Shown one piece after another: positions 1-11,663 of a stretch of 64,000 nt of DNA (position 1 is its first letter; every line of letters starts with the position of its first letter). The notes under the pieces are model-generated. The model did not search any database, was not told where the DNA came from, and saw nothing but the letters and a program-made list of their open reading frames with translations. The stretch spans positions 6,820,001 to 6,884,000 of the forward strand of contig BSYQ01000004.1 of the NCBI GenBank assembly GCA_030272585.1. The letters are read 5' to 3'. Both the position numbers and the translations under genes were made by a program. Source of the DNA: Bryopsis sp. KO-2023 (lineage: Eukaryota > Chlorophyta > Ulvophyceae > Bryopsidales > Bryopsidaceae).

Positions 1-498
1 GGCAAATATAGAATGATGCTGAAGAGGAGGCAGAACCTTGCCATTCGCAGAGCTCCTCTTTCCAATAAGGGGTCTGGATTTTTGGTCCAGTGACAAGGAC
101 AATAATATGCTAAATCGCTGGTCACCATCGGTGTTGTTAATTTTGTTATTTTCCCAGCTTCTTTGATGTGTAACTTCAGTTTTGACAATTGGGGGAAATG
201 AACTCAGCAACAGTAGCTCCAGGTAGCAAACATATTTTGGTAATGTTTTAGCGAGAAGTAGCTCCTCTATGCTTTCTTTTCTGTATTTTCTAGACAGATA
301 ATTGATGGCTTTTTAATAGAGTTCAGGTTTTTCGTTGCTTTGTTTTCTGAAGGGGTTGGTGGTTGGTCGTGGTGGATATTGATGTGTGTATTTATTATTA
401 GAGAGGAGATGTATCGATGTTATTTTTGAGCATTTAAGGAATCAGTGGAAAAAACAAGAAAGGGCAAGAACCTAAATCCCAGAGGAAAATAAAGTACC
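1..498. other. Intergenic stretch, nothing recognised
   Basis: No long reading frame, RNA gene or repeat is visible. It lies downstream of the minus-strand gene that ends at 499 and may hold its 3' untranslated region. Confidence 0.5.
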
Positions 499-1079
499 TT
501 ATGAAGTGTTTTGTGGTGGCTTTGGGAAAGAAAGAAAAAGACAAGCAACGGAGAGATCAAAAACTTGGGTCTTGCGTTTCCAGTGTCAAACTGTGAGGTA
601 CATTCCATTCTGTTTTGTACATCGGGCTTTTTCAGACAATCACCCACCCACACCACACATACATTTCCTGATTTCCTAGTATCGCCGCCGGGCCTGTATG
701 CTTCTTTATAGTGCTCTCGGAATGCAGAAAACGCCTCAGCCAGCTTGGGGTTTCCCTGCTCGACCGCGACCTCATAATTTGCCCTGGAATGGTAGTGAAC
801 GTTGTCGCCTTTGAAATTCTCCCGCACCATCTCGTTGCGCGCGTCAGAGAAGGATTTGGCGGCTTTGTAAGTATCAATCGGGTGGCAGACAGCAGATCTC
901 ACAATCGTTCCCAGTCCCGACCTTCCAACACAAGCGAAAACCAACACATTCAACAACACTGGTGAAAAAAGTGATATGTTTCGATGGAAATCCACAAAAA
1001 CAAGTCAGTACTTGTGGCCGGTTTCATCCCGAGGCCGCCCGATGTTCTCCATCGCCCACTTGACTTCGTAGGGATCCAT
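499..1079 (-). CDS. Small conserved-looking protein of unknown function, three exons
   Basis: Spliced by eye: exon 1 at 1079-1012, exon 2 at 921-663, exon 3 at 519-499 (TAA). Phases match (68, 259 and 21 nt) and give 115 aa. Donors read GTACTG and GTATGT; acceptors end in GGAAG and CAAAG. The N-terminus is MDPYEVKWAMENIG. The middle is rich in charged and aromatic residues, with HYHSRANYEVAVEQGNP and FREHYKEAYRPGGDTR as the most protein-like stretches. There is no clear signal peptide or membrane helix after splicing, so it is probably soluble. I do not recognise the family and assign no function. The last exon is only seven codons, so the C-terminus is the least certain part. Confidence 0.6.
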
Positions 1080-2153
1080 GATTGATTGCTTGCAAACGCA
1101 GTGAGAAACTTTGCTTTGGTGGTGGTTTTGTGTTTTCAAAGCCGGTTTTTAAGTTGCCCCGACGCCCAACCAATCAATTCGACACATGGGAAAGCTGCCA
1201 TCATTACTCATCAAACGATATTGGAAACTGCACACTCGCACACGCGAAGAAGTAAGTTGCACCACCCTCAAGTGTGAAGGGTAAGTTGTCAATGTCGATC
1301 AATTGGCAAAGATAACCGCTCAAAGATCCTCTACAAGACACGCACTGCGTGTCCCACACTGCGTTGGTTCGTGTGCAACACGTTGATGGAACTTCTTGAA
1401 CGTGTCCGTTGTGAAATAGGAGATTTGAGACCCAATGCACACTACAATCCACTACTTGAATTAGGGGATTGAACAGTGAACTATTGGGAGTAAACCACAT
1501 TCCATCGGAGTAAGATGTCTATCGCATCTAAAACAGTCATATTCAGAACGCTCAAAGCCCATAGGAATTGAGGAGGAGGTAGCTCCCGCGTCCGATTTCG
1601 GGACCCCTGATAGGTTGTTTGCTGTTTGTTTGCCGATAATTGTTTTTTTCAATGTTCTTGGCCTCGTCTCAAGGGGGCACACGATCTGTCTGTGCCTTTT
1701 TAAGTTTAGATGATAATTTGGGAAGGGTGCCATATTTACTGCTCTTAAAATCAGTACCAATCCAATCCCACCCTCCATCTGCAGTTGTGAATCCCAGGTG
1801 CAATGAGATGCGCATTGATGGTGGAGTGATACATCCCACATGACATCAAAAAGTATTTCATAAATCTGGTCCTTTTCCATTATTTCTTGAAGGGAATGTG
1901 TACAAGAGGATTGAAAGCAAGAATTGGTCGAGAATCAGGGGACGGATCAGACATAATCCACCACCCCAAGCGTTAAATGCATTGTCTGAGGCAGTTTCAT
2001 GGAAAAAAAGCCACCATTTTCAAGCAATCAAACGAAAAACGAGTGACCAACATTCCCAGAATCATATCTCTGCTATGAAGGAAAAAAAAAGAGTAGAAAC
2101 CAAACAGAAGCCACTGAAATAATCAACTGCAGCAGCAGCTTTATAAAAGAATC
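1080..2153. other. Intergenic stretch between two minus-strand genes
   Basis: It holds the upstream region of the 115-aa gene and the 3' flank of DRG1. Open frames of up to 139 codons exist on the minus strand around 1461-1880, but they lack domain-like composition and splice context, so I call no gene. Confidence 0.4.
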
Positions 2154-5100
2154 TTATGTTTTCATCGGGGCCTTTTTCACTCTGTCTGCTATTCTGGCTG
2201 GTTCGTTTTTCTGAGTGCGTAATCTTCCTTTGCCATCCTCCCCGGTGGCTTTTTTCTTTTTCACGATTTGGACCACATCCTCATCAGTCAACTTGTGGGC
2301 CAAGCCAACCCTGCGTTGGAAAAAGCAATCAATGAATGCAATACAATTGCAACTAAAACATAACTCTTTTTCCTGGGAATCCAAATGATGTTCCAAATCA
2401 AACCAGGCTGCTGTCATTCTCTCGCTGCTTTTTTCAAAAAAACAGGAAGTGAGGAAGCCCACACTGGCGTTCAGTTTTTTCAAACCAAGAAAACGTATAA
2501 AAAAAACACCACCAGTGTTTATTCACCTTTGGGGGAAATGCTTTGCACTCCGACCCCACACGAGAGCATAGTTGAATTCCTTGACCAAAGTTTTATGGAT
2601 TTGGCTGACAAAAGCTTCTATGTTGATTCCACCACGATCCTCGGAAAGAACCACAGGCTCGTTGAAGTCTGGTTTGGCCCCCACTCGCCTCGTGTAAATT
2701 CTAACCTGAAACCCAACCGAAGGAAAAAAATGTTTGCAAAGAAGAAAAAAAAACGATATACCACTTGCCGGGAAAACGAAGAGCTCACACACTGGACACC
2801 ATATATCCTGTCTTGACTACCCTCGTCTGATTCAACCCCAAGATTTTTTTTTCTTGCAAAAAAAATGTTCCACTCCACAGACTGCATTGCGGATCATGAG
2901 TAAACATAGTCCCCCTCTCAAAAATAATATAAATAAATAAATGTATATATATATCAAACGAAAAACCAACCATACCAAGGCCATCATGTCCCAGAGTCTT
3001 TCCAAAAGGCCGTCGAGGTTGAGGTTGGCTGAGCAAGAAATTGGGATCGAATTTGGCCTGCGGGCAATTTCATCCACTTCTTCCATACAGCACATATCCA
3101 CTTTGTTGTACACATAAAGGCACTTGATGTACCGTCGATTGCCCTGAAATCAAAATTCAAAGACGAAAAAACAGACCTTATGATTTGATCTGATCAGGTG
3201 TTTTTTCAGATTTTTCTTGCACAAATGCCCAAATCTATGTAAATTTGCTGAATTTTTTTTTAGTTTCAGCTTTTGGGGGCCATATTTTTTAAGTGATGGA
3301 GTTTTCCGGGGAGGATGGGTGGCAAATACGCAAACCGAAAAAAAGGAACGATTTTCTATTCTTGTTTTCTTGATTATTTGTTTCATGAAGTATTGAAGAA
3401 AGTAAACAAAAAAATGCAGAACACCTGAGCATCAAGACCCCCCCCCCCCCCCCCAACCCCTCCAAAAGATCAAAAACAGAAAATAAGAAATTTAACTGAC
3501 GCAAGTAAATATAAAAAAAAAATGTGTGTGCGTTTGTATTACAGCTGGCAGCAATAATTGGCATTACAGGATTGATGGGGTTTGATCAAGGGGCTATTCG
3601 TCGACCAACCTCCATGACATCGATAAAATCATCCACAGTTGCATCCTCTCTGAAAAGAATATCGGCATTGTGAATTTTGTATTCTTGGAGCACCCTCATG
3701 ACCATTTTCTCGTCCATATTAGTCAAAGGCACCGTGGCATTGAAATGAACACCTCCCTGCAATTTAATTTTGCCACCACCAAAAAAAACAACCCTTAGTT
3801 TGAGATCACGGGGTGGTCTACAACACACAGATTTATTTAAAAAAAAAAGCAAAAATTGTGGAAAAAAAACATGGTATGATTTTTATGAGAAAAGAGCTCA
3901 AAAAACAGAAACAAAAAATGGAGCTGATCCCTGAGAAATGTGAAGCATTGCATAATCCTTTGTGTGTGCATAAACCCACAAAAATTGCAAAACGAAACGA
4001 AGGATTCTTCTTTCTTTTGCACACAAGGGTCTAGCAAACGGCTTTGCAAAATCAAACACCCCCCCCAAAAGAAATGAAAAACACAAACGACAAGTAAATA
4101 TCCACAAATCCAAAATCGCTGCATAACTGCATCCTAGTGTGTTTCTTTCCAATTAACCCCGCCCCCCCCCCCAAAAAAAAAAACCTTTGTTTCCATTACC
4201 GTTTTTCTTTTCTTGAAGTAGATGTTTGGAGGGCTTCTGTTCAACCTGATACCGACAGATTCCAATTCTCGAGTGAGGATTTCTTTGTGCGTGTGGGGCT
4301 TGGTAGCGTCCAAAACCATCAACAGCAAATCTGCACTCTTGCACACCGCAATGACCTGCATCGAATAACACCATTTACAACTTTTCCCCACCACACATTT
4401 TTTCCAATTATTTTTTTCCACACACAAAAAGGAAGAAACAGAATTAATCAGTTTCTGATCACTGTGCAAATTCTCACTCCAAAAAATGCACCGAAGGTTT
4501 CCAAATCCACCTCAAAATTGAATATCCTGTTTCTCAGAAATGTTACCTGTCGACCTCTTCCCTTTCCTTGTGCAGCCCCCTCGATAATTCCTGGCAAATC
4601 CAGCAGCTGAATTTTTGCATCGTTGTACAGAATCACTCCAGGAATGCAAGTAAGAGTGGTAAATTCATAGGAAGCTGCTTCGGAGTCTGTCCCGGTCAAC
4701 TCTGTAAGCAGAGTAGATTTACCCACGGAAGGGAAACCTGCATCATGAAATCCACACAGGGTTGAGATTTGATGCAAAGAAACAAACCTCCTCATTAATT
4801 AATTAAATAATAAGTGAATGTTTTTTGAACGCATCTGGACATCCTCCAGAAGTTCTAATGCACCATTTTACGTTTGAAGCAATATACATCCCGTACAAAC
4901 ATTATTTAATTACTCATTTTCTTGACCTCTATATATATTATGATTGTATGTAATAATATTATTATTATTCTGTCAGTTTTGTTTCACTCTTTGTTCACTG
5001 TTTTCTTTTTCCTTCTGAATGTGGCAAGAAAAAAAAGAAGAAAAAAATCGTTTACCTATCAATGCAACTCGACCATCTCCATATTTTTGGACTTCGAAAC

Positions 5101-6020
5101 CATCGCCAGCGCCGGCACCAGCACCCTGACAAACTAGTACTTCCAAGAATCAGCTGCTTAACCCCCAAACCACTTTCACTTCCTTTGATGAAAATGACAC
5201 TCATACCCAGCCCATATGCAAATATAATTTAAACCTTGCAAGCAACCCCCCTCCTAAAAGAAAGAGAAAGACCCCCCCAAAAAACAAGCAAGGGGTTGCT
5301 ACTCCTAACAATAGTGTTTTTGCACTGAAGAATATAGTATAAATGAAGTCGTGCTAGAAAAACACAATTAAAAACACAATGAATTTCTTTCACCTTCGCT
5401 GGCTCCTGGAGCTCTGTTCTCAATTTGGCCAGCTTGGCTTTCAACTGACCGAGATGGTACTCAGTTGCCTGCAAAATTTTATCATCAGTGAAAAAATAAT
5501 TTAAAAAAAAGACAAAAACACCAGGTTGCAACTGAAACCAAATTGTGGATAATTTGTGGATAGGTTTCCCCCACTTGAAAATTAATTAATTAATTAAATA
5601 CATATATAATAAAACAGTTTTTTTTTTGTATAAGGGGGATCCTCCTGATTTCCATAATTGATCCTTGATATTCTTTATAAATTAAAAAAAAAACAGTGCA
5701 GAAATGGTGGATTCACACCTGAGCTACAGCACCTATTTTTCATTTTAGTACAGTTTTATTGAGGTTGCAAAAATTGTTTTGATTTTGATTCCCTAGACAT
5801 TTTTTCACTCTTTCTTGGCAGGTGGCCTTCCACTGCCTCTTTTGTTACCTTGTTCTTTTGAGTTCGAGCCATCTCGAACTCGATCTCTTTTATCCTACAC
5901 CAACAGCCACGTCTCAGCAATCACAAATCCAACGAAAAAAGAAAACGATCCCGACCGTTCAAAAAGAACGAAAAAACATTGCAGGGAAAACACTCTCACT
6001 CACTTTTCGATGATACCCAT
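2154..6020 (-). CDS. DRG1: Developmentally regulated GTP-binding protein 1 (DRG1-type, OBG/TRAFAC GTPase with TGS domain)
   Basis: Ten exons with matching phases: 6020-6004, 5894-5849, 5468-5394, 5125-5056, 4737-4547, 4355-4200, 3756-3610, 3143-2976, 2705-2527 and 2310-2154 (TAA). They give 401 aa. The start [21 protein letters not shown] followed by the [17 protein letters not shown] helix is typical of the family. G1 is GFPSVGKST (about 70-78), G3 is DLPG (about 117), G4 is NKVD (about 247). The effector-side segment [12 protein letters not shown] is present, and a TGS domain occupies about 290-375. DRG1 proteins bind translating ribosomes with a DFRP partner in the cytosol; that is family knowledge. 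Oddity: a basic C-terminal tail of about 30 residues makes it longer than the 367-aa human protein. Divergent from the next gene, with 282 bp between the start codons. Confidence 0.95.
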
Positions 6021-6302
6021 CTTGAACCCTCACGACAGAAAGAAACTCCGAGCTGCAAAAACAAAGAAAAAGCGAGCGGCTGTTCCGAAAGAAAACCTGG
6101 CGTCGAGCTTCGGTTTCGCGCAAAAAACGCAACTGAGCTTCCAAAAATAGATCATTCAAAGCCGCCTTAGTCATGGTGGTGTTTCCATTTGGTTTGTCAC
6201 GTGATAGGTGGGTTTGTGTGTGTTTTGTTGGCAAGCAGGAAACGTTTCTCGACGACTTTTTTTTGGTTTCCGTTTCCTCGCCCCCCCTAGTGAACACACG
6301 GG
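6021..6302. promoter_or_regulatory. Divergent promoter region shared by DRG1 and the FAM210-like gene
   Basis: The two start codons point away from each other, so both promoters must lie here or overlap the 5' leaders. On the DRG1 side an upstream ATG at 6174-6172 opens a frame (MTKAALNDLF...) that runs past the DRG1 start in a different frame and could act as an overlapping upstream ORF. No TATA box stands out. Confidence 0.5.
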
Positions 6303-7433
6303 ATGCGCGCGTTCGCGCTGCAGAGGACTTCGATTCTGGGTTCGCCATGCGGACTCAAGGTCCCCACGTGAGCAGCGCTAACGTTTTTTCCTTTGATGTT
6401 CGTAGACGTTTCTATGTTCCCTTCAATCGAAAAAAAGAAGCATAAATTAATACAAGACTCAACAAATCCCCACCCAGAAACTCTCCCTTTTTCTATCAGA
6501 GTGCTGTATGGGCATATTTGTCGAAAAAAAAACTCAGAAAGAACTCCCAGGTGTGAAAACTGCTGCAGTGTTTTTAATTTTCTTTTGAAAGTTTAGGGGG
6601 AAAATATGAAACGAACACCCTGAGCACTGGATATTTCTGCGTCTATTTTTAGAAGAAGAGTGAGCAAGCCAGCCATCCGATCAGAGCGTGGAAGGGTGTT
6701 CTGCAAGTTGGCCGAAGAAGAAAAAACCAAACCTGTCAAAGAAGATCCAGACCAAGTTACTAAGAAATGGGGATTGGAGGCCGGACTGTGGAAGGTGAGT
6801 CATTTAGCATGGGAGAATTTTTTTGGTGGTTAGTAGTTGGTTATTGAAACAGGAAAGCCATACATGCGTGTTTCTGTGGCTGCAGGCAATGACGTCTAAG
6901 GGGGAGGAGGATGGGTTGACTGGCGCCGACAAGGCCAAAGAGTTGCTGAAAAAGTATGGGAGCGCCTACCTGATCACCTCGATTTCCTTCGCAATTGTTT
7001 CCTTCTCCATTTGCTACGCCCTCGTCAGCGCCGGTAGGATTGTCTGAACAACATCGTGTTATTTTTTTCTGGCTCCTTCCAGAAAACTGTTTGTTTGTAG
7101 CTAACTTTTTTGGATGCGCATTTCTCTTTTTGGCGATCGGTGAATTGAAATGGAAAAGGAAAACCCTTTTGAGCAGACAGGCACAGTTATCACGTTTTGG
7201 CCTTGGTTACCACAGGAGTGGATGTCCGATCCCTGTTGGGAAATTTTGGGCTGGAAGTGGGGTCTACCGGTGAAAGGGTGGGGACAGTGGCAATTGCTTA
7301 TGCCGCCCACAAAGCCCTCTCTCCTGTGAGATTTCCCCCCACTGTTGCCCTTACCCCCGTCGTTGCCAACCTTTTGGGGAAAAAACCAACGGACGATGAG
7401 CCCCCAGCACAGGAAAACGGGGCTCCACAGTAG
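6303..7433 (+). CDS. DUF1279/FAM210-like organelle membrane protein
   Basis: Four exons: 6303-6367, 6653-6794, 6886-7033 and 7216-7433 (TAG). Phases match and give 190 aa. The first about 45 residues are rich in Arg, Ser and Ala without acidic residues (MRAFALQRTSILGSP...), as in a chloroplast or mitochondrial transit peptide. The DUF1279 core starts at AKELLKKYGSAYLITSISFA, runs through a hydrophobic helix (ISFAIVSFSICYALVSAG), then continues through an amphipathic stretch and a second apolar segment (RFPPTVALTPVVANLLGK). FAM210 family members are organelle inner-membrane proteins with roles in organelle translation or homeostasis; that is family knowledge. The first exon was chosen because it joins in phase and supplies the targeting sequence. 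A later ATG (MTSKGEEDG, in exon 3) would lose it. Confidence 0.75.
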
Positions 7434-8495
7434 GTTCCTCTCCACTAGGATGAAGGTGCCCTTAAAGCATTAAAAAAAAGAGTGAGATGAAATGGACACT
7501 TTGCAGTTTGCTTATCTAGGAACAGACGTGTGTGTGCTGTTTTTTTGGTTGGGGGAAGACCTTTGGTTGGTTGGTTGATTGGTTTGCTTGTGTGAGAAAA
7601 GAGTCCTTCTTTCGACAAGTGTGTTTACTTTTTGGGGATTGTTTATGCCGCTCGCTAGCAGTTGAGCAGGGTTCGTTTGGATAGTTGCTAACAGAAGCGC
7701 TTTTTTGATATTGTTTTTTGGGGCAACAAACAATGGTATGGTTGTAATGTGGTTTTGGTGTTTTGTCCCCAAGTCCAGACCTCAGCATTTCTGAGCCAGA
7801 AATGAAAAAAATTGATGCAAGGAGGAGGAAGAGCCTTTTGTATTTTTCATATCACCGACCAACACTTTTTGTGTGAAAAACCTTCATTTTATTTGACGTA
7901 GATATATCCACGAAACTACTGTTAAGAAACCAGAACCACTGTGGTTTGATTGCTTCAGTCAATGGTTACTTGATGGACCCAACTGGGGGTGGCCTTGGGT
8001 GGAAAGATTGGATTAATTCCAACTCCAACTCTCAGGTCCAGATGAAGCTGGAACATTGACCAACCTGTGGAAAATAGGGCAGATACCCAGCTCACATTCG
8101 ACAAGCATCAACAAACCCCCTTGAAATGGATCTGTGGAAATGTCGATAAAGCTTCAGAGAAGTCCAACGGGACGGATTTATAACCGAAAAAAACGTTCGC
8201 TCGAAATTTGGCGTTGAGTACGTCGGAGAGCGCCGGAATTCGACTTGCTGTCCCTTCGAAATCGTATCTTTCACCACCACCTCCTGTGGTCTTCTAGGTC
8301 CTCCCTTATCTGTGTGTGGGAAGGAGCTGACGGGATTTCGTCGACTTTCTGAGGGGAAGGGCGTTTTACGGTTGCGCGAGAAGTGCGCAACGCCGACAAA
8401 CAGTGGGAGAAGGAAAAGACGACTTTGGCGACCAAGAAAGTTACGGAGGCAGCAAATAATTACAATAAGAGCTCGGAGGACGGCGCGCGAAAAAG
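7434..8495. other. Intergenic stretch
   Basis: It is the 3' flank of the FAM210-like gene and the 5' flank of the next gene. A 62-codon minus-strand frame at 8280-8092 has mixed composition but no splice partner or similarity that I can name, so it is not called. Confidence 0.4.
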
Positions 8496-11400
8496 ATGGC
8501 CCAAACCGGTGTTCGTGGCGTCGTGTCGAGCAGGCCTTTTCTCATGGGGCTTCTCAAGAAGGCGGAAATTGACGAGGATATTATAGACGACGTGGCGGAC
8601 GCTTGTGCGGTGAACAGGTTCACCGCTGCGAGTCTCGCGAGCAAGAATGTCGCGATTTCGGTGGTTGCGGATAAGCTGTTTTTGACGGACGGCGAGGCTG
8701 CGAAGCTGATAAGGGTGTGCGAGGATGAGGTCGGGGGTATGGGAGGGGAGGAGACGGAAAAAGCGGGGACGGGCCCCAGCAAAGACGGAGAGGGGGAAGG
8801 TAGGGGCGCTCTAGAGAATGAGGGGAAAGTCAACGCGAACAAGAGCAAAGCAGCGGCTGGAGGGAGTGTGTTGAGAAGCGACGCTTTCCGTCTCGAGGAC
8901 TTTAGCGCTGGTGAAGAGGAGGAGGAGGAGGAGGTTGCGTCGAGGGAAGGTCCGCAGTCAAGTATTGCGTGGGTTGGGTTGCTTGCGGGAGTGAAAGTCG
9001 ACGACCTGAAACGAGTCCGGTGACGTGGGCGAGCATTCCGTCGCGTCTCTGGAGTATTGTGACTTCCTGGGAGGGTTGGGCGCTGGGTAGCGTGCGCAGT
9101 AGATAAAGAGCGTCTTGAGAATGGCATTTTGACGTTTTGCGCCGTGTTTGTTAGGTAGCATTGAAGCTGAGCGAGTTCCCGTGGGAGGCAACGACGACGG
9201 CCCCTCGAGTCCAGTTCAGATTCAAGTGCAAGTTCAGATAAGGTAGCGGGTGTTTTTTTCGCTCCCAGGGGCTCCCCGGGAAAACTTCTCGGCGTAGTGT
9301 CGTACAGAGGGTTCCGTTGTTCATTTTGGGTTTCTGGTGGGTTGCCTTAGGTCTCCAGATCCTCCCCAAGACCTTGACGAGGAGAATGGAAACAACGAAG
9401 ACTTCGAGGAAGAGGGCGAGGAAGAGTACGCGGAGGAGGAGGAGGAGGAGGAGCTTAACTACACGCACCCCGTCGAAGGGGATGCGGCCAGCGATGCTAC
9501 GTCGCCCTACGTGGCGATGAACGAGTCGGAGCCCACGACTCCTGACGCGAACGTCGATCTGGTCTCGGGACAAGCGTTTCTCGCGCCTGCTGGCGTCGAT
9601 AGCGGGGAGAGATCTTTCGCAGATATGGATGTGGCTCCGCACGAGGAAATCGGAGACAGCAGCGACTTGTACTCTCCGGAGCACGAGGAAATCGCTCCGG
9701 AATGCGACAACCGATATGGCTCGATGCCAGCGTCGAAGAGTCTCGAAAACGGAGTGGTGAGCCCTGCTCTGACGGCCCAAGACGACTTTCTGGCGTCGGA
9801 CAACGAGGGCTCCGACGGGCCAGCGTCATCCCGAGCCTCCACCAATTTCAACGCCACCAGGCAGCATTTGCACTCCACCACCTCGTCCATCATCTTGCCA
9901 GAATCTAACGAGGGCACCCCCCCGCGAGTGCAATCTTTCAGAAAGGAGAGCTCCACTCCAGGCAGGCCCACCGTTCCTGTGCTGAGGTTGAATAACCAAC
10001 ACCACCCTTCTTCAAAGGGCCAGGTTCTGTCTTCCTCCGGGGCATCGGTGGACACCACCAGCGGCCTCCATTCGACAGGAGATAGGTCGGCTGGGGGGAC
10101 TCGATTGTCCGGACAGGGCGAGGTGGACCCCCCCATGCATGTTCCACAGTTTGGAAGTGCTAGGGGGCCCCCACGCAGGCGTGTTTTCACACCAGCCCGT
10201 ACACCCAGACAGGAGGCCCCCTTCGTTCTTCCACCTTTCGATGGGCCATCTCACCAGAGACCTACTGTTGCCTCCGAGGTGTGAACCCGCAACACCAATA
10301 ACTATATTTAGATTCTTCCACAGGACGTTGTCCAGAGGGTGGATTCACAATGAAAGCTGTGTTTTGGGGAAGTTTGAGAAAAATGAGGTGGGGTTGTTTA
10401 AATTTGGGGTCTGTTGGTGTGTCAGTCACGAAGGAGGGCTGTGGAGGCATCCAAAGCGGAGGCCGCAGCAAGGAACGAAGGGTGGGGCAGACATGACTAC
10501 CGAAATCGACCTCAGGTACCAATTCAAATACCCTGAATTCCCACTTTTCATGCAAGGGCCTTTGTTGGCAACTTCCCGCAACTGGTATGACCTTTCACTG
10601 GTATCCAGTGAAAGGTGTTGATAGCATGCATAATTCAACAAATTTTGAATAATGTTTCTGGTTGAGGATGAATGGGTGTGTGTGTGAATTTGGGTGTTTA
10701 GTCAGGTGTTGGTAGGCCCTCCAGTGGGCAATCGACGAGACCCCTGTCGGCCAGACCTCCAAGAAGGCCTCCATCGGCTTCCGTTTTGAGACCTACGCAA
10801 GCCTTCTTGGTATGCTTAAAAAAACAATCAAGATCTTTTGAAATAAAAAACAAATAGTGCAAACATGTGTGGGATGGGATGGAAGTGCGCCATGAGTGAA
10901 TATGAGTTGTGGAAATTTTGTCATCAGGCAAGACAAGCCTGCAATTCCAGGAACAGCACTGCCCCCAGCCCGACATGGAGGCCCAGCTCAAGGGTACGAC
11001 CGTGCCAACAACGACCAGTTTCTCGAATTTTTATTTGAATTTTTTTTCGTTCTTTAAGTTGAAAACTGCATTCAAATAATGGCTGTGTGGTGTGTGTGAT
11101 TTTATCTAACGATATCAAATTTTTCATCAACGGTTTTTTACGAAAGGTCACCTGGTATTTGATTTTCAAGAAAGATGGCACTATCTTGGCTTCATTTGTG
11201 GACCTTTTTTATTATTTGGGAAAAAAATTAATCCATTTTTAAACCTCAATGCGTTTTTTTTCCCCTAAATATTGCATGGCACATCAGCCGCTTTTTTTCT
11301 TTTCGGGTGGTTTCTTTCTTTCTTTTTTCTTTTTTTCTTTCATGCTTTTTACCTTTCACATCATATACCTGACCTAAAAATATTTTTTTTTCCCTTCAAT

Positions 11401-11663
11401 AATTTGCAACATCTGACATGAATCGTGTCGATCGATGTTTGGGGGGGTTAATAAGTATTTTTTCTTTTCTTTTTTTTTTTTTTTTTGCTTTGTTGCTTTT
11501 CGGCATTGGACCTGCCGAATCACAGGGACGTGAGTTCGGTTTTCCACCTGCAGTTGTTGAACAATCTTTCGGGGGCAACGCAAAACGAGTAGGAATCCTT
11601 CGACGGAAAAACGTCAAGCCGCTCAATGAACCGTCTAGGAGCCCAGAGGACCCCCAAAATTAA
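8496..11663 (+). CDS. 617-aa acidic, Ser/Pro/Arg-rich protein of unknown function, six exons
   Basis: Exons 8496-9019, 9351-10278, 10426-10515, 10702-10809, 10928-10993 and 11526-11663 (TAA) join in phase. The N-terminal about 75 residues (FLMGLLKKAEIDEDIIDDVADAC...) look like a compact helical domain, perhaps SAM-like or EF-hand-like, but I see no diagnostic motif. After that the protein is mostly disordered: a Glu run at about 146-152, a second acidic block (EEEGEEEYAEEEEEEE), then Ser/Thr/Pro-rich sequence. The end is strongly basic (RRKNVKPLNEPSR). GAG-repeat DNA encodes the acidic runs. Such a layout fits a scaffold or nuclear protein, but that is a guess. The short middle exons are the least certain part, although all are phase 0. 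Confidence 0.65.

Noticed and set aside
1461..1880. 139-codon minus-strand frame
   Set aside because: No splice context, no domain-like pattern and ordinary composition; could arise by chance.
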